NCBI RefSeq assembly: GCF_040610475.1
Contig: NZ_JBEXMJ010000001.1
Span: 248,001 to 312,000, forward strand
From: Actinopolymorpha sp. NPDC004070
GTDB taxonomy: Bacteria; Actinomycetota; Actinomycetes; Propionibacteriales; Actinopolymorphaceae
Length of the DNA stretch: 64,000 nucleotides
Reading direction: 5' to 3'
In this document: piece by piece, positions 25,454-33,574 of the stretch
How positions within the stretch are numbered: the stretch's first letter is position 1
Layout: the number at the start of each line of letters is the position of its first letter
Notes under the pieces: model-generated
The model's database searches: none
What the model was told of the DNA's origin: nothing
The model's input: the letters and a program-made list of their open reading frames with translations, nothing else
Translations under genes and position numbers: made by a program

Positions 25454-26317
25454 ATGGAGTACACCACACTCGGCGGCACCGGTGCGAGGGTCAGCCGGAT
25501 CGGGTTCGGCGGGGCGACCCTCGGCCTGACGAACTACCTCGGGCGGTTCGACCCCGACGACGCGCACGACCGGGCGGCGATGTTCGCGGCGATCGAGGTG
25601 GCGCTGGAGGGCGGCATCAACTACTACGACACCGCGCCCGGTTACGGCGGCGGCGCGAGCGAGCGGGTGCTCGGGCAGGCGCTGCGCGGGGTGGACTCCA
25701 GCGGCGGCCGCCCGTTGTTCGTGGCCACGAAGGTGCCGTACGGAGTGAACGTGCGTACCTCACTGGAGGCCAGCCTGGAACGCCTCGCCCGGCCGTACGT
25801 CGACCTGCTGCAGATCCACGGCGACTCGTTCACCACCGAGCAGACCGACGCCATCCTCGCTCCCGGCGGCGTAGCCGAACAGTTACATTCCGTCAAGGCT
25901 GAGGGCTTGACCAGGCATGTCGGCTTCACCACCGAGGACAACAACGACTCGGTGTACCGGCTGATCCGCAGCGGCCGGTTCGACACCGTGCAGATCTGTT
26001 ACAACCTGCTCTTCCAGCATCCGTACGACCCCACCCGGCCGTTCGGCAGCCTGCTCGAGGCCCGCCGGCACGGGCTCGGCAGGGTCACCATGCGCACCAC
26101 CACCTCGGGGACGTTCCAGCGCTGGCTGGCGATGGTGAATCCCGCCGACACCTTCGACTACTCCAGCGCGCTGGTGCAGTTCGTGCTGTCGAACCCGCAC
26201 GTCGACGTGGCGCTGGTGGGGATGCGGGACCCGGACGTCGTACGCGCCAACCTCGCCGTCGCCGACGACCTCGCGGGCCGCATCGACCTGGCCGCGCTGC
26301 ACGAGCGATACGTGTGA
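25454..26317 (+). CDS. Aldo/keto reductase
   Basis: Predicted 287 aa from the ATG at 25454, where the family N-terminus MEYTTLGGTGARVSRIGFGG begins; an ATG at 25412 in the same frame is less likely because it would overlap the divergent riboswitch leader. The catalytic tetrad is present: Asp and Tyr in YYDTAPGYGGG, Lys in FVATKVPYG, His in LLQIHGDSF. The barrel ends with ALVGMRDPDVVRANLAV, the usual NADPH-site region. The arrangement resembles the YajO/L-fucose or galactose dehydrogenase-like branch, but the substrate is not assignable. It is followed 13 bp later by an aminotransferase and may be co-transcribed with it. Confidence 0.87.
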   Translation: MEYTTLGGTGARVSRIGFGGATLGLTNYLGRFDPDDAHDRAAMFAAIEVALEGGINYYDTAPGYGGGASERVLGQALRGVDSSGGRPLFVATKVPYGVNVRTSLEASLERLARPYVDLLQIHGDSFTTEQTDAILAPGGVAEQLHSVKAEGLTRHVGFTTEDNNDSVYRLIRSGRFDTVQICYNLLFQHPYDPTRPFGSLLEARRHGLGRVTMRTTTSGTFQRWLAMVNPADTFDYSSALVQFVLSNPHVDVALVGMRDPDVVRANLAVADDLAGRIDLAALHERYV

Positions 26318-26330
26318 TGAAGTGACGCCC

Positions 26331-27593
26331 ATGGCAGTCTCGGCGACGCTCGCCATCAACCAGCTCACGGCGGAACGCCTGGCCGCCGGGCGGCCCGTCC
26401 TGCCCCTCGGGTTCGGCGAGGCGGGACTTCCCGTGCACCCCGACCTGGTGGCGGCGCTGAGCACGGCCGCGGCTGCCGGAGCGTCCGGCAGTTACGGGCC
26501 GGTCGCCGGCGTCCCAGCACTGCGCGAGGCCGCCGCGGGCTACTGGCGTCGGCGGTGCCTGCCGACGACGGCCGCGCAGGTGGTCGCGGGTCCCGGCAGC
26601 AAGCCGCTGCTGTACGCCGTACTGCAGGCGAGCGCCGGCGGGGTCGCGCTGCCCCGGCCGAGCTGGGTGAGCTACGCCGCACAGGCCCAGCTCCTCGACC
26701 GCGAGGTGCACCACGTGCCGACCCCCGACGGGCAGGGCGGCGTGCCCGACCCCGACCTGCTCGACGCGGCCGCCGCCACCGCGAGGGACGCCGGCCGCCC
26801 GATCGGGCTGGTCGTGCTCACTCTGCCCGACAACCCGACGGGGACGCTCGCGGGCAGCGGGACGATCCGCGCCGTCGCCGACGTTGCCCGCCGGCACGAC
26901 CTGCTGATCGTGTCCGACGAGATCTACCGCGACCTCGTGCACGACCCGGTGCGCGAGTTCCTCAGCCCGGCCGAGCTGGCACCAGAACGCACCGTCGTCA
27001 CCACCGGCCTGAGCAAGAACCTCGCCCTCGGCGGCTGGCGGATCGGCGTCGCGCGGATGCCGGAGGGCCCGCTCGGCGACCGGCTCGGAGCCGAGGTCGC
27101 CGCGGTCGCCAGCGAGGTGTGGTCCGGCCCGGCGAACCCGGTGCAGCACGCCGCCGCCTGGGCGTTCGAGGAGCCGGAACAGCTCACCGAACGCATCGCC
27201 ACCAGCCGGTCGCTGCACGCCAGGGTGGCCCTCGCGGTGGCCGACCGGTTCGCCGCGGCCGGCGCGTCCGTGCACCCGCCGAGCGCGGCGTTCTACCTCT
27301 ACCCGGACTTCTCCGCGTACGCCGGCCAGCTCGCCGAGCGGTGGTCGGTCCGCACCGGCAGCGGGCTCGCGACCCTGCTGCTGGACTCCTTCGACGTGGC
27401 GACCCTGCCCGGCGCGGCGTTCGGCGACCCGGACGAACGGCTGAGCCTGCGGGTCGCGACCAGCATGCTGTACGGCGAGGGCGAGCAGCGGGACAAGGCG
27501 CTCACCGCGGCCGATCCGGTGGCGCTGCCCTGGATCGCGGACCGGCTCGACCGGTTGGACGCCGCACTGGGGCGCCTGCTCGACCGCACCTGA
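26331..27593 (+). CDS. PLP-dependent aminotransferase, class I/II
   Basis: Predicted 420 aa (ATG at 26331; a GTG 9 bases upstream is possible). Fold type I aminotransferase motifs are all present: SGSYGPVAGVPALREAAAGY near the N-terminus, VLTLPDNPTGT with the Asn that contacts PLP, LIVSDEIYRDL with the Asp and Tyr, and TTGLSKNLALGGWRIGV with the Schiff-base Lys and the phosphate-binding Arg. LRVATS near the C-terminus holds the substrate-carboxylate Arg. It is of the aspartate-aminotransferase superfamily, and its amino donor and acceptor are not determinable. The neighbouring aldo/keto reductase suggests a small catabolic or biosynthetic pair, which is inference only. Confidence 0.87.
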   Translation: MAVSATLAINQLTAERLAAGRPVLPLGFGEAGLPVHPDLVAALSTAAAAGASGSYGPVAGVPALREAAAGYWRRRCLPTTAAQVVAGPGSKPLLYAVLQASAGGVALPRPSWVSYAAQAQLLDREVHHVPTPDGQGGVPDPDLLDAAAATARDAGRPIGLVVLTLPDNPTGTLAGSGTIRAVADVARRHDLLIVSDEIYRDLVHDPVREFLSPAELAPERTVVTTGLSKNLALGGWRIGVARMPEGPLGDRLGAEVAAVASEVWSGPANPVQHAAAWAFEEPEQLTERIATSRSLHARVALAVADRFAAAGASVHPPSAAFYLYPDFSAYAGQLAERWSVRTGSGLATLLLDSFDVATLPGAAFGDPDERLSLRVATSMLYGEGEQRDKALTAADPVALPWIADRLDRLDAALGRLLDRT

Positions 27594-27662
27594 CGGCCGG
27601 ATTCGTCTGACCAGTGTCGCCTCGGGGGTGGGCTGCACCGACCGCGCGTGGCACGATGTCCT

Positions 27663-28532
27663 ATGCGCTTCGCCTACTCGGTGCGTACTCATCTCGGCCT
27701 GGTCCGCGCCAACAACGAGGACTCAGCGTTCGTGGGGCCACACCTGTTGCTGGTCGCGGACGGGGTCGGTGGGCACGCCGCGGGTGAGGTCGCCTCGGCG
27801 AGCGTGGCGCATCTGCTCGGCGCGATGTCGCTGTTGCCCGACCCGGCAACCGGCGAATCCGCGACTCCCGGTGTCGGTCTTCCCGGTCTTCCCGGTCTTC
27901 CCGGTCTTCCCGGCCTCCTCCGGGCGTGGGTCGACCGGGCACACCAGGTTCTGGTCGACGGCGTCGAGGCCGATCCGGCCCGCGCCGGCATGGCCACCAC
28001 CCTCACCGCTGTGCTGACCGACGGCCACACCTTCGCGATGGCCCATGCGGGAGACTCCCGGGCGTACGTCCTGCGCGAGGAACGCCTGCGTCAGGTGTCC
28101 GTCGACCACACCCTGGTCCAGTCCCTGCTGGACCAGGGAAGGATCACCCCCGCACAGGCCAGGGTCCATCCGTACCGCTCCGCCGTCACGCGGTTCCTCG
28201 ACGGAGGCGACCGTCCGGACGCCGACATCGTGCTGCTCGACCTCCGGCCGGGTGACCGGGTGCTGTTGTGCAGCGACGGGCTCAGCGACTTCGTGGACGA
28301 GGACGAGGTTCGCTCGCTTCTGGTGGGTGGGACCCCGGAGGAGGCCACGGACAGGCTCGTCCGTGCGGCCCTGGTCGCCGGCGGGCGTGACAACGTCACC
28401 TGCGTGGTCGGCGACGTCCTGGACGCCGAGCTGATGCCCTGGCACCGGCGGCCGTACTTCTGCCGCATGAAGGGCGCGGTCACCGAGCTCGCCAACATCG
28501 TGGACCCGGCCGGTCACGGCCACGCCGCCTAG
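27663..28532 (+). CDS. PP2C-family serine/threonine phosphatase
   Basis: Predicted 289 aa from the ATG at 27663. Metal-binding motifs are complete: the opening TDxGxxRxxNED-like motif (here HLGLVRANNEDSAF), VADGVGGHAAGE, FAMAHAGDSRAYVL, LLCSDGLSDFV and GGRDNVTCVV. It is a soluble PP2C (PstP-like catalytic domain) with no membrane anchor or sensor domain. An insertion at about residues 72-85 is a run of Gly-Leu-Pro units from a 9-bp tandem repeat. A C-terminal tail (WHRRPYFCRMKGAVTELANIVD) follows the domain. The cognate kinase is not in the window. It is expected to remove phosphate from Ser/Thr in cytoplasmic proteins. Confidence 0.9.
   Translation: MRFAYSVRTHLGLVRANNEDSAFVGPHLLLVADGVGGHAAGEVASASVAHLLGAMSLLPDPATGESATPGVGLPGLPGLPGLPGLLRAWVDRAHQVLVDGVEADPARAGMATTLTAVLTDGHTFAMAHAGDSRAYVLREERLRQVSVDHTLVQSLLDQGRITPAQARVHPYRSAVTRFLDGGDRPDADIVLLDLRPGDRVLLCSDGLSDFVDEDEVRSLLVGGTPEEATDRLVRAALVAGGRDNVTCVVGDVLDAELMPWHRRPYFCRMKGAVTELANIVDPAGHGHAA
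27876..27911 (+). repeat. 9-bp tandem repeat inside the PP2C gene
   Basis: Four perfect copies of GGTCTTCCC, followed by a degenerate fifth, encode Gly-Leu-Pro units within a surface loop of the phosphatase. Because the unit is a multiple of three, copy-number change would not break the frame. Confidence 0.9.
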
Positions 28533-28700
28533 GGTCTGGCCTGCGGATCAGGGTCGAGTAGTGAGCGGGTCATCCGCGCCCGGTCGGCAAGGCGGAGGAG
28601 GAGTGGCGTAGCGGCGCCCCCCACTTGCCGTGCTTTCGTTCGCCCGTACCGGCCGTCGCGGTCTCTGTGAGCCGGCGGCGAGCGCTGCCATACTGCGGAC

Positions 28701-29318
28701 ATGTCGCTGCAGGTGATCGGTGCCGGCTGGGCTCGTACGGGAACGACCTCCATGAAGCAGGCGCTGGAGCTGCTCGGACTGCCCTGCCACCACATGCACG
28801 AGGTGTTCGACCACCCCGAGCAGGCCGACCTCTTCCGCGAGGCGCTGAAGGCCGGGCCGGACTTCGACTGGGAGCGGATCTACGCCGACTACTCGGCGAC
28901 CGTCGACTGGCCGGGCAGCGTGTTCTGGCGCGAGCTCCTCGCGGCCTATCCCGAGGCGAAGGTCCTGCTCACGGTGCGCGAGCCGGAGCGGTGGTTCGCC
29001 AGCTACCACGCCACCGTGTACCGGCCGATCGCCCTCGGCTGGGGGGACCCCGCGGCCGACGGGTGGAACGCCATGGCGCAGGAGGTGGTCGTCCAGCATC
29101 TCCTCGGTGGCGAACCGCACGACCGTGAGCGGCTGATCTCGGCGTTCGAACGCCACAACGAGGAGGTCCGGGCGAGCGTCCCGGCGGACCGGCTGCTCGT
29201 CCACCACGTCGGCGACGGCTGGGAGCCGTTGTGCGCCTTCCTCGACCGGCCGGTTCCCCCGCAGCCGTTCCCGCACCTGAACGACCGAGCCGGGTGGGGG
29301 AGCCGGGCCGCCGACTGA
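28701..29318 (+). CDS. Sulfotransferase-family protein
   Basis: Predicted 205 aa. The N-terminus carries a PAPS-binding P-loop variant, GAGWARTGTTSMKQALELLG, and the central KVLLTVREPERWFASYH corresponds to the 3'-phosphate-binding (R...S) motif of sulfotransferases. An HNEEVRASVPADRLLVHHVGDGWEPLCAFL segment near the end matches the DUF-like sulfotransferase group widespread in actinobacteria and fungi. The acceptor substrate is unknown. The gene is preceded by about 170 bp with no gene and stands alone. A TANNNT-like element (TACTGC) just upstream of the ATG suggests a short or absent leader. Confidence 0.8.
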   Translation: MSLQVIGAGWARTGTTSMKQALELLGLPCHHMHEVFDHPEQADLFREALKAGPDFDWERIYADYSATVDWPGSVFWRELLAAYPEAKVLLTVREPERWFASYHATVYRPIALGWGDPAADGWNAMAQEVVVQHLLGGEPHDRERLISAFERHNEEVRASVPADRLLVHHVGDGWEPLCAFLDRPVPPQPFPHLNDRAGWGSRAAD

Positions 29319-29483
29319 GCGTTCCTGCAAAGCGGTCTCACCGGTGCTAGCGTCCGATCGCCGCACCGGCGCGGTCACAGCTGGCTGTGTCATGCCGGTG
29401 ACCGAACGACGCACTCTCCTGCGGGCCGGTCGGCAACGGTGCGCGGGCAGATCGGGCCGAGCGCCCGAACACCGGAGGTCCAG

Positions 29484-30404
29484 ATGGGCACAGGCATCGT
29501 CATTGCCGTCATCGTGGTGGTCGTACTGATCATCGTCGGCGTGGTCGTCGCGTTGCGCGCGCGGGCGAAGAAGCAGGAGGAACGCCGGATCGCGGCGCAG
29601 GAGGCCCGCGACCGCGCGGTGGAGGTCAGCCGTCAGGCCGCAGTTCACGACCGGGAGGCCGGACAGCTGGGCGACCGCGCGCAGGAGGTCCGTACCGCTG
29701 CCGAGCAGCAGCTCGCCGAGGCCCAGCGCCTCGAGGAAGAGGCCCGGGCACGGGAAGAGCGTGCACACTCCACCCGAGCGGAGGCCGAGGAACACCTTCG
29801 GCGGGCCGACGAGATCGACCCCGACCTGCGCGACGAGGACCGGGCGGACGAGCGGGCGGACGACCGCACCGACGAGCGTGGGGACGTGAGCGCCGACGAG
29901 CGTGGGGACGTGAGCGCCGACGAGCCTGGGGATGTGCGCGCCGACGACCGGACCGGCAACCTGGCCGGCCGTGAGCACCAGCCGCACGGCGAGCACGTGG
30001 CCGACGGACCCGTCGACGAGGCCGATCAGCACATGACGGGCGGCGAGCGTCACCGAGGGCCGCGAGGCTCCGTGGAGCACATGCGGGGCAGCGACTACGC
30101 ACAGCGGGGCCACACCGGTCCGGGCGACGACCAGGCGGGTCACCACCAGGCGGGTTACCACCAGGCGGGTTACGACCAGCAGGGCGGTCACGACCAGGCG
30201 GGTCACGACCAGGCGGGTCATCACCAGGCGGGTTACGACCAGCGCGGTCATGACGAGGCGGCCGCCGAGTACCCCACCGATCCGCAGGGTGAGGAGCGGG
30301 CGTACGGCCAGAACCCCGACGAGCGGGCGCACGGCTCAGAAGGCGATGTCGACCACGACGGCAGGCGGGACCGGCGGGCGCCGAACCCCGACCAGCCCGC
30401 CTGA
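29484..30404 (+). CDS. Membrane-anchored coiled-coil protein with repetitive His/Gln-rich tail
   Basis: Predicted 306 aa, ATG with GGAGG 5 bases upstream. Residues 4-25 form one transmembrane helix (IVIAVIVVVVLIIVGVVV). Residues 28-130 are a charged Ala/Glu/Arg-rich coiled coil. The rest is low complexity: three copies of the eight-residue unit DERGDVSA, then about eight [HYD]-[HD]-Q-A-G units, then an acidic, Asp/Arg-rich tail. No enzymatic domain is visible. The N-terminal half resembles small membrane proteins annotated only as hypothetical in actinobacteria. The tail is expected to be disordered and cytoplasmic. A strong hairpin directly follows the stop codon. Confidence 0.7.
   Translation: MGTGIVIAVIVVVVLIIVGVVVALRARAKKQEERRIAAQEARDRAVEVSRQAAVHDREAGQLGDRAQEVRTAAEQQLAEAQRLEEEARAREERAHSTRAEAEEHLRRADEIDPDLRDEDRADERADDRTDERGDVSADERGDVSADEPGDVRADDRTGNLAGREHQPHGEHVADGPVDEADQHMTGGERHRGPRGSVEHMRGSDYAQRGHTGPGDDQAGHHQAGYHQAGYDQQGGHDQAGHDQAGHHQAGYDQRGHDEAAAEYPTDPQGEERAYGQNPDERAHGSEGDVDHDGRRDRRAPNPDQPA
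29871..29942 (+). repeat. 24-bp tandem repeat, three copies
   Basis: Three consecutive 24-bp units encode DERGDVSA, DERGDVSA and DEPGDVRA in the coiled-coil membrane protein. The first two copies are identical and the third has a few changes. Confidence 0.88.
30124..30251 (+). repeat. 15-bp degenerate tandem repeats encoding HQAG units
   Basis: About eight copies of a 15-bp unit related to CACCAGGCGGGTTAC encode [HD]-Q-A-G-[HY] pentapeptides, interrupted by DQQGG and DQRGH variants. This is intragenic protein repeat, not a CRISPR array: units are contiguous and in frame. Confidence 0.85.
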
Positions 30405-30410
30405 GGTCTC

Positions 30411-30443
30411 CGGCCGGCAGCGGTCCCGTACCGCTGTCGGCCG
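30411..30443 (+). terminator. Terminator-like hairpin after the repeat-rich gene
   Basis: CGGCCGGCAGCGG pairs with CCGCTGTCGGCCG around a 7-base loop, giving a 13-bp stem with a single G-U position. It starts 7 bp after the stop codon of the upstream gene and has no U tract. Confidence 0.72.
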
Positions 30444-30565
30444 CACGCGTCCTCGGCGTCGCTTTCGTCGCGGCGCGAGGACGCAGCCGGATCGCTCGGT
30501 TACGGTGAGTGGTGAGCCGAGGTGATCCGGCCCGGCTCGCCACCCCGCCGGGTGAGGAGATCGGG

Positions 30566-31975
30566 ATGAGCCGACCAGATCCCGACGTTTCGGGCGCGTC
30601 CAGCGCCGGGGGTTCAGGTGCCACCGTGCTGGTGGCCATGGTCGCCGCCCTCGGTGGGTTCCTCTTCGGCTACGACACCGCCGTCATCAACGGCGCGGTC
30701 GCCGCGGTCCGGGACACCTTTCACGCCTCGCCCGGAGTGCTGGGGTTCGCGGTGGCCGCCGCGCTGCTCGGCTCGGCTCTCGGCGCGTGGTTCGCCGGTC
30801 CGCTGGCCGGCCGGATGGGCCGGATCCGGGTGATGGTCATCGCGGCCGTGCTGTTCCTGGTGAGCGCGCTGGGATCGGGGTTCTCGTTCGCGATCTGGGA
30901 CCTCGCGGTCTGGCGGTTCATCGGCGGCATGGGCGTGGGGGCGGCGTCGGTGATCGCACCGGCGTACATCGCGGAGATCTCACCCGCGCGGATCCGCGGC
31001 AGGCTCGGTTCCCTGCAGCAGCTGGCGATCGTGACGGGCATCTTCATGGCGCTGCTGGTCGACTTCGGGCTCGTCGCGGCGGCGGGCGGTGCGACCAGGG
31101 AACTGTGGTTCGGCCTGGCCGCGTGGCGCTGGATGTTCCTGTCCCTGATGGTGCCCGCACTGGCGTACGGCATCCTGGCGCTGCAGATCCCGGAGTCGCC
31201 GCGCTATCTCGTCGCCTGCAGCCGGCTGACCGAGGCGCGGGAGGTCCTGGTGCAGTACGTCGGCGGCGACGTCGACGCGAAGATCGTGGAGATCCGGCGC
31301 ACGCTCGGCACGGACCGGCGGTCCCGACTGGGCGACCTGCGTGGTCCGCGGCTCGGCCTGCTGCCGATCGTGTGGGTGGGGATCCTGCTGTCGGTGTTCC
31401 AGCAGTTCGTCGGCATCAACGTGATCTTCTACTACTCCTCGGTGTTGTGGCAGGCGGTCGGGTTCAGCGAGGAGGACTCGCTCGTCATCACGGTCATCAC
31501 CTCGGTGACGAACATCGTCACCACCCTGATCGCGATCGCCACCATCGACCGGATCGGCCGCAAGCCGCTACTGCTGATCGGCTCGGCGGGGATGACCATC
31601 ACCCTTGGTACGTTGGCGTTCGCGTTCGGGACCGCGCCCGTCGTGCACGGCAAACCCGTGCTGGAGGGCGTGATGTCGCCGCTGGCCCTGATCGCGGCGA
31701 ACGTCTACGTCGTGTTCTTCGGCCTGAGCTGGGGACCGGTGGTGTGGGTGCTGCTCGGCGAGATGTTCAACAACCGCATTCGTGCGCAGGCGCTGGCCGT
31801 GGCGGCCGCCGCGCAGTGGCTGGCCAACTTCGCGGTGTCGACGACGTTCCCGGTGCTGCAGCAGATCGGGCTGGGGTTCGCGTACGGGCTCTACACCCTG
31901 TTCGCGGTTCTGTCCTTCCTGTTCGTCGCCCGGGCGGTGCCGGAGACCAAGGGCAGGGAGCTGGAGTCGATGTGA
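30566..31975 (+). CDS. Sugar transporter, major facilitator superfamily (sugar porter family)
   Basis: Predicted 469 aa from the ATG at 30566 with GAGGAG upstream. Twelve membrane helices and the sugar-porter signatures are visible: GGFLFGYDTAVINGA in helix 1, the GRMGRIR loop after helix 2, IAEISPARIRGRLGSLQQ, PESPRYLV, QQFVGINVIFYYSSV in helix 7, and VPETKGRELE at the C-terminus. It resembles XylE/GalP/GlcP proton symporters, so a pentose or hexose is the likely substrate. No sugar enzyme is adjacent to narrow this. The downstream 70 bp carries a short 9-bp repeat (GGTAGTTCA twice) and no obvious hairpin. Confidence 0.9.
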   Translation: MSRPDPDVSGASSAGGSGATVLVAMVAALGGFLFGYDTAVINGAVAAVRDTFHASPGVLGFAVAAALLGSALGAWFAGPLAGRMGRIRVMVIAAVLFLVSALGSGFSFAIWDLAVWRFIGGMGVGAASVIAPAYIAEISPARIRGRLGSLQQLAIVTGIFMALLVDFGLVAAAGGATRELWFGLAAWRWMFLSLMVPALAYGILALQIPESPRYLVACSRLTEAREVLVQYVGGDVDAKIVEIRRTLGTDRRSRLGDLRGPRLGLLPIVWVGILLSVFQQFVGINVIFYYSSVLWQAVGFSEEDSLVITVITSVTNIVTTLIAIATIDRIGRKPLLLIGSAGMTITLGTLAFAFGTAPVVHGKPVLEGVMSPLALIAANVYVVFFGLSWGPVVWVLLGEMFNNRIRAQALAVAAAAQWLANFAVSTTFPVLQQIGLGFAYGLYTLFAVLSFLFVARAVPETKGRELESM

Positions 31976-32042
31976 CCTGTCGGCTCGCCTGCCCGGGTCA
32001 GGTAGTTCAGGTAGTTCAGGTCGCCCACGTCGGCCTGGTCGC

Positions 32043-32966
32043 TCACTTTCCTGCCGGGGTGGCGATCCCGGCGTCGAAGAGTGCGTTGGCGACCTTCTCC
32101 AGCAGCCGCCAGTCCTCCTCGAGCGGACGCCGCACCGAGGGTCGTTCGAGAACGGTGTCCAGCGTGACGTACTCCGCGCCGAGGTCCACGAGGTCCGCCA
32201 CGTCGTCCAGGATCTGCGACATGGTGCCCTCGCCGGTCAGCCGGTCGTCGTCACGCCTCGTGTCACCGGGGTTGGCCCGGATCCGTACCGACAGCATCGG
32301 CGCTTCACGTCCGGCGGCGTCGGCTTCCTCGCACAGGCCCGGCAATTCCTTCGTACGCAGCCATCCCGGTCGCGGGTTGATCGGGTGCCACGCGTCGCCG
32401 TAGGTCACCGCGCGCCGCAGGCCCGCCCGGCTGGCACCGCCCACCCAGATCGGCGGGTGCGGCCAGCGTACCGGCGGCGGACAGCTGTACACGTCGCGGA
32501 ACGACACGAACTCGCCTTCGTACGTGGCGCGTTCGGATGTCCAGAGCGCCTTGACAGCAGCGAGGTACTCGTCGGTGACGTCACCTCTGCGCATGAACGG
32601 CGGTGCGTTCAGTGCGGCGAATTCCGACTCCGACCAGCCCACTCCGACCCCGAGCCCAACCCGCCCCTTGCTGAACTGGTCGATGGCGGTCGTCATCCGT
32701 GCTGTCAACAGCGGGTTGCGGTAGGGCGCGACCGCCACGGACGTGCCGAGTTCGAGATGCTCGGTGGCTCCGGCCAGCCAGGCCATCGCGGTGAACGGCT
32801 CGTAGAACGGCTCGGGGTACAGGTCGGCGACGTCCTGGGTGAGCGCCGCGTGGTCGGAGATCATCGCGAGGGAGAAGCCGGTCCGCTCGGCGAATCTCGC
32901 CTAGCCGAGCAGCGCGTCCGGGCCCGCACTCGCACCGAAGTTGATGACGTTTACGCCAAGCTTCAC
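32043..32966 (-). pseudogene. LLM-class F420-dependent oxidoreductase with an in-frame TAG at codon 22
   Basis: The frame starts at the GTG at 32966 as MKLGVNVINFGASAGPDALL and continues after an in-frame TAG (32903-32901) as ARFAERTGFSLAMISDHAAL. Both halves match the standard N-terminus of luciferase-like F420-dependent oxidoreductases, where a Trp normally stands at the stop position, so TGG to TAG is the simplest change. The rest is intact: ELGTSVAVAPYRNP, GRVGLGVGVGWSESEF, PPIWVGGASRAGLRR. From the next ATG at 32864 a 273-aa product could be made, but it lacks the first beta-alpha unit. The GTG overlaps the stop of the upstream deaminase (GTGA), so it is the second gene of that operon. 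Confidence 0.78.
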
Positions 32967-33507
32967 CGCCCCTCACCCCTCGCCGCGAGCACCGCCAGGT
33001 AGCGGTCGAACGGTTCTCGCGCTCCGAGGACGGGCTGGTGCTCCACGGTCTCCGGCGCGGCGTCCCGCAGGATCCCCTGCAGCCGGGTGAGGTCCGGTCG
33101 CGGCGTACCGCCGAAGTCGGGGACGTACTCCTTCGGTGCGGCGTACACGATCCAGGTCGCGCCGGCCACCAGCGCGGCGGTGTGGCACATCGCGCACGGC
33201 TCGCAGGTGGACACCACGGTCGCTCCGGTGAGGTCGCCGTCGCCGAGCTTTCGGCTCGCGTCGCGTACCGCCTCGACCTCGGCGTGTGCGATCGGGTCGG
33301 AGTCGCGGACGGCGGTGTTGACCCCGGTGCCGAGCACCTGGCCGTCGCGGACCACCACGGCGGCGAACGGCAGCTGGCCCGCGTCCGCGTTCGCGGTGGC
33401 CAGGGAGAGCGCCTGGCGTAGATAGGGGAGCAGGTCGTCGGCCCCTGCTGGGGCTGGCCATGGAGCCGGCCATGGGGTTGGCCCGGAGAGGCCGGTGTGG
33501 TCGTCAT
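32963..33507 (-). CDS. Cytidine/guanine deaminase-like protein, probably frameshifted near its start
   Basis: From about 33435 downward the frame encodes a zinc-dependent nucleoside deaminase: LLPYLRQALSLATANADAG, AVVVRDGQVLGTGVNT, the HAEVEAV zinc/catalytic motif and STCEPCAMCHTAA. The fold is that of guanine deaminase or tRNA adenosine deaminase relatives. No ATG or GTG opens this frame before the domain. The best start by position is the ATG at 33507, placed 8 bases after a clear -10 (TAGCGT), but it is one base out of frame. One missing or two extra bases between 33507 and 33435 would explain it; CCATGGCC occurs twice there. A TTG at 33547 is in frame but lies in the -35 box. It is the first gene of the operon with the LLM gene. 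Confidence 0.65.
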
Positions 33508-33515
33508 GAGCCCAG

Positions 33516-33547
33516 ACGCTAAACCGTAACGTCGGCGTGAGGGTCAA
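33516..33547 (-). promoter_or_regulatory. MerR-type promoter with 20-bp spacer for the deaminase operon
   Basis: On the minus strand TTGACC (33547-33542) and TAGCGT (33521-33516) are separated by 20 bp instead of 17. Between and overlapping them lies an imperfect dyad, ACCGTAACG-TCGG-CGTGAGGGT on the plus strand at 33523-33544 (7 of 9 arm positions pair). An over-long spacer with a centred dyad is the hallmark of promoters activated by MerR-family proteins. The divergent gene at 33575 encodes such a protein. Confidence 0.7.
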
Positions 33548-33574
33548 GACCTGATCGGAGTTACGCTTTCCCGC

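Noticed and set aside
25211..25567. N-terminal extension of the CobT-CobU frame
   Set aside because: The DNA is the adenosylcobalamin riboswitch; the real start is the GTG at 25210 with its own ribosome site.
30124..30251. Possible CRISPR-like repeats
   Set aside because: Units are contiguous, only 15 bp, diverged and in frame with a protein; no spacers or cas genes.
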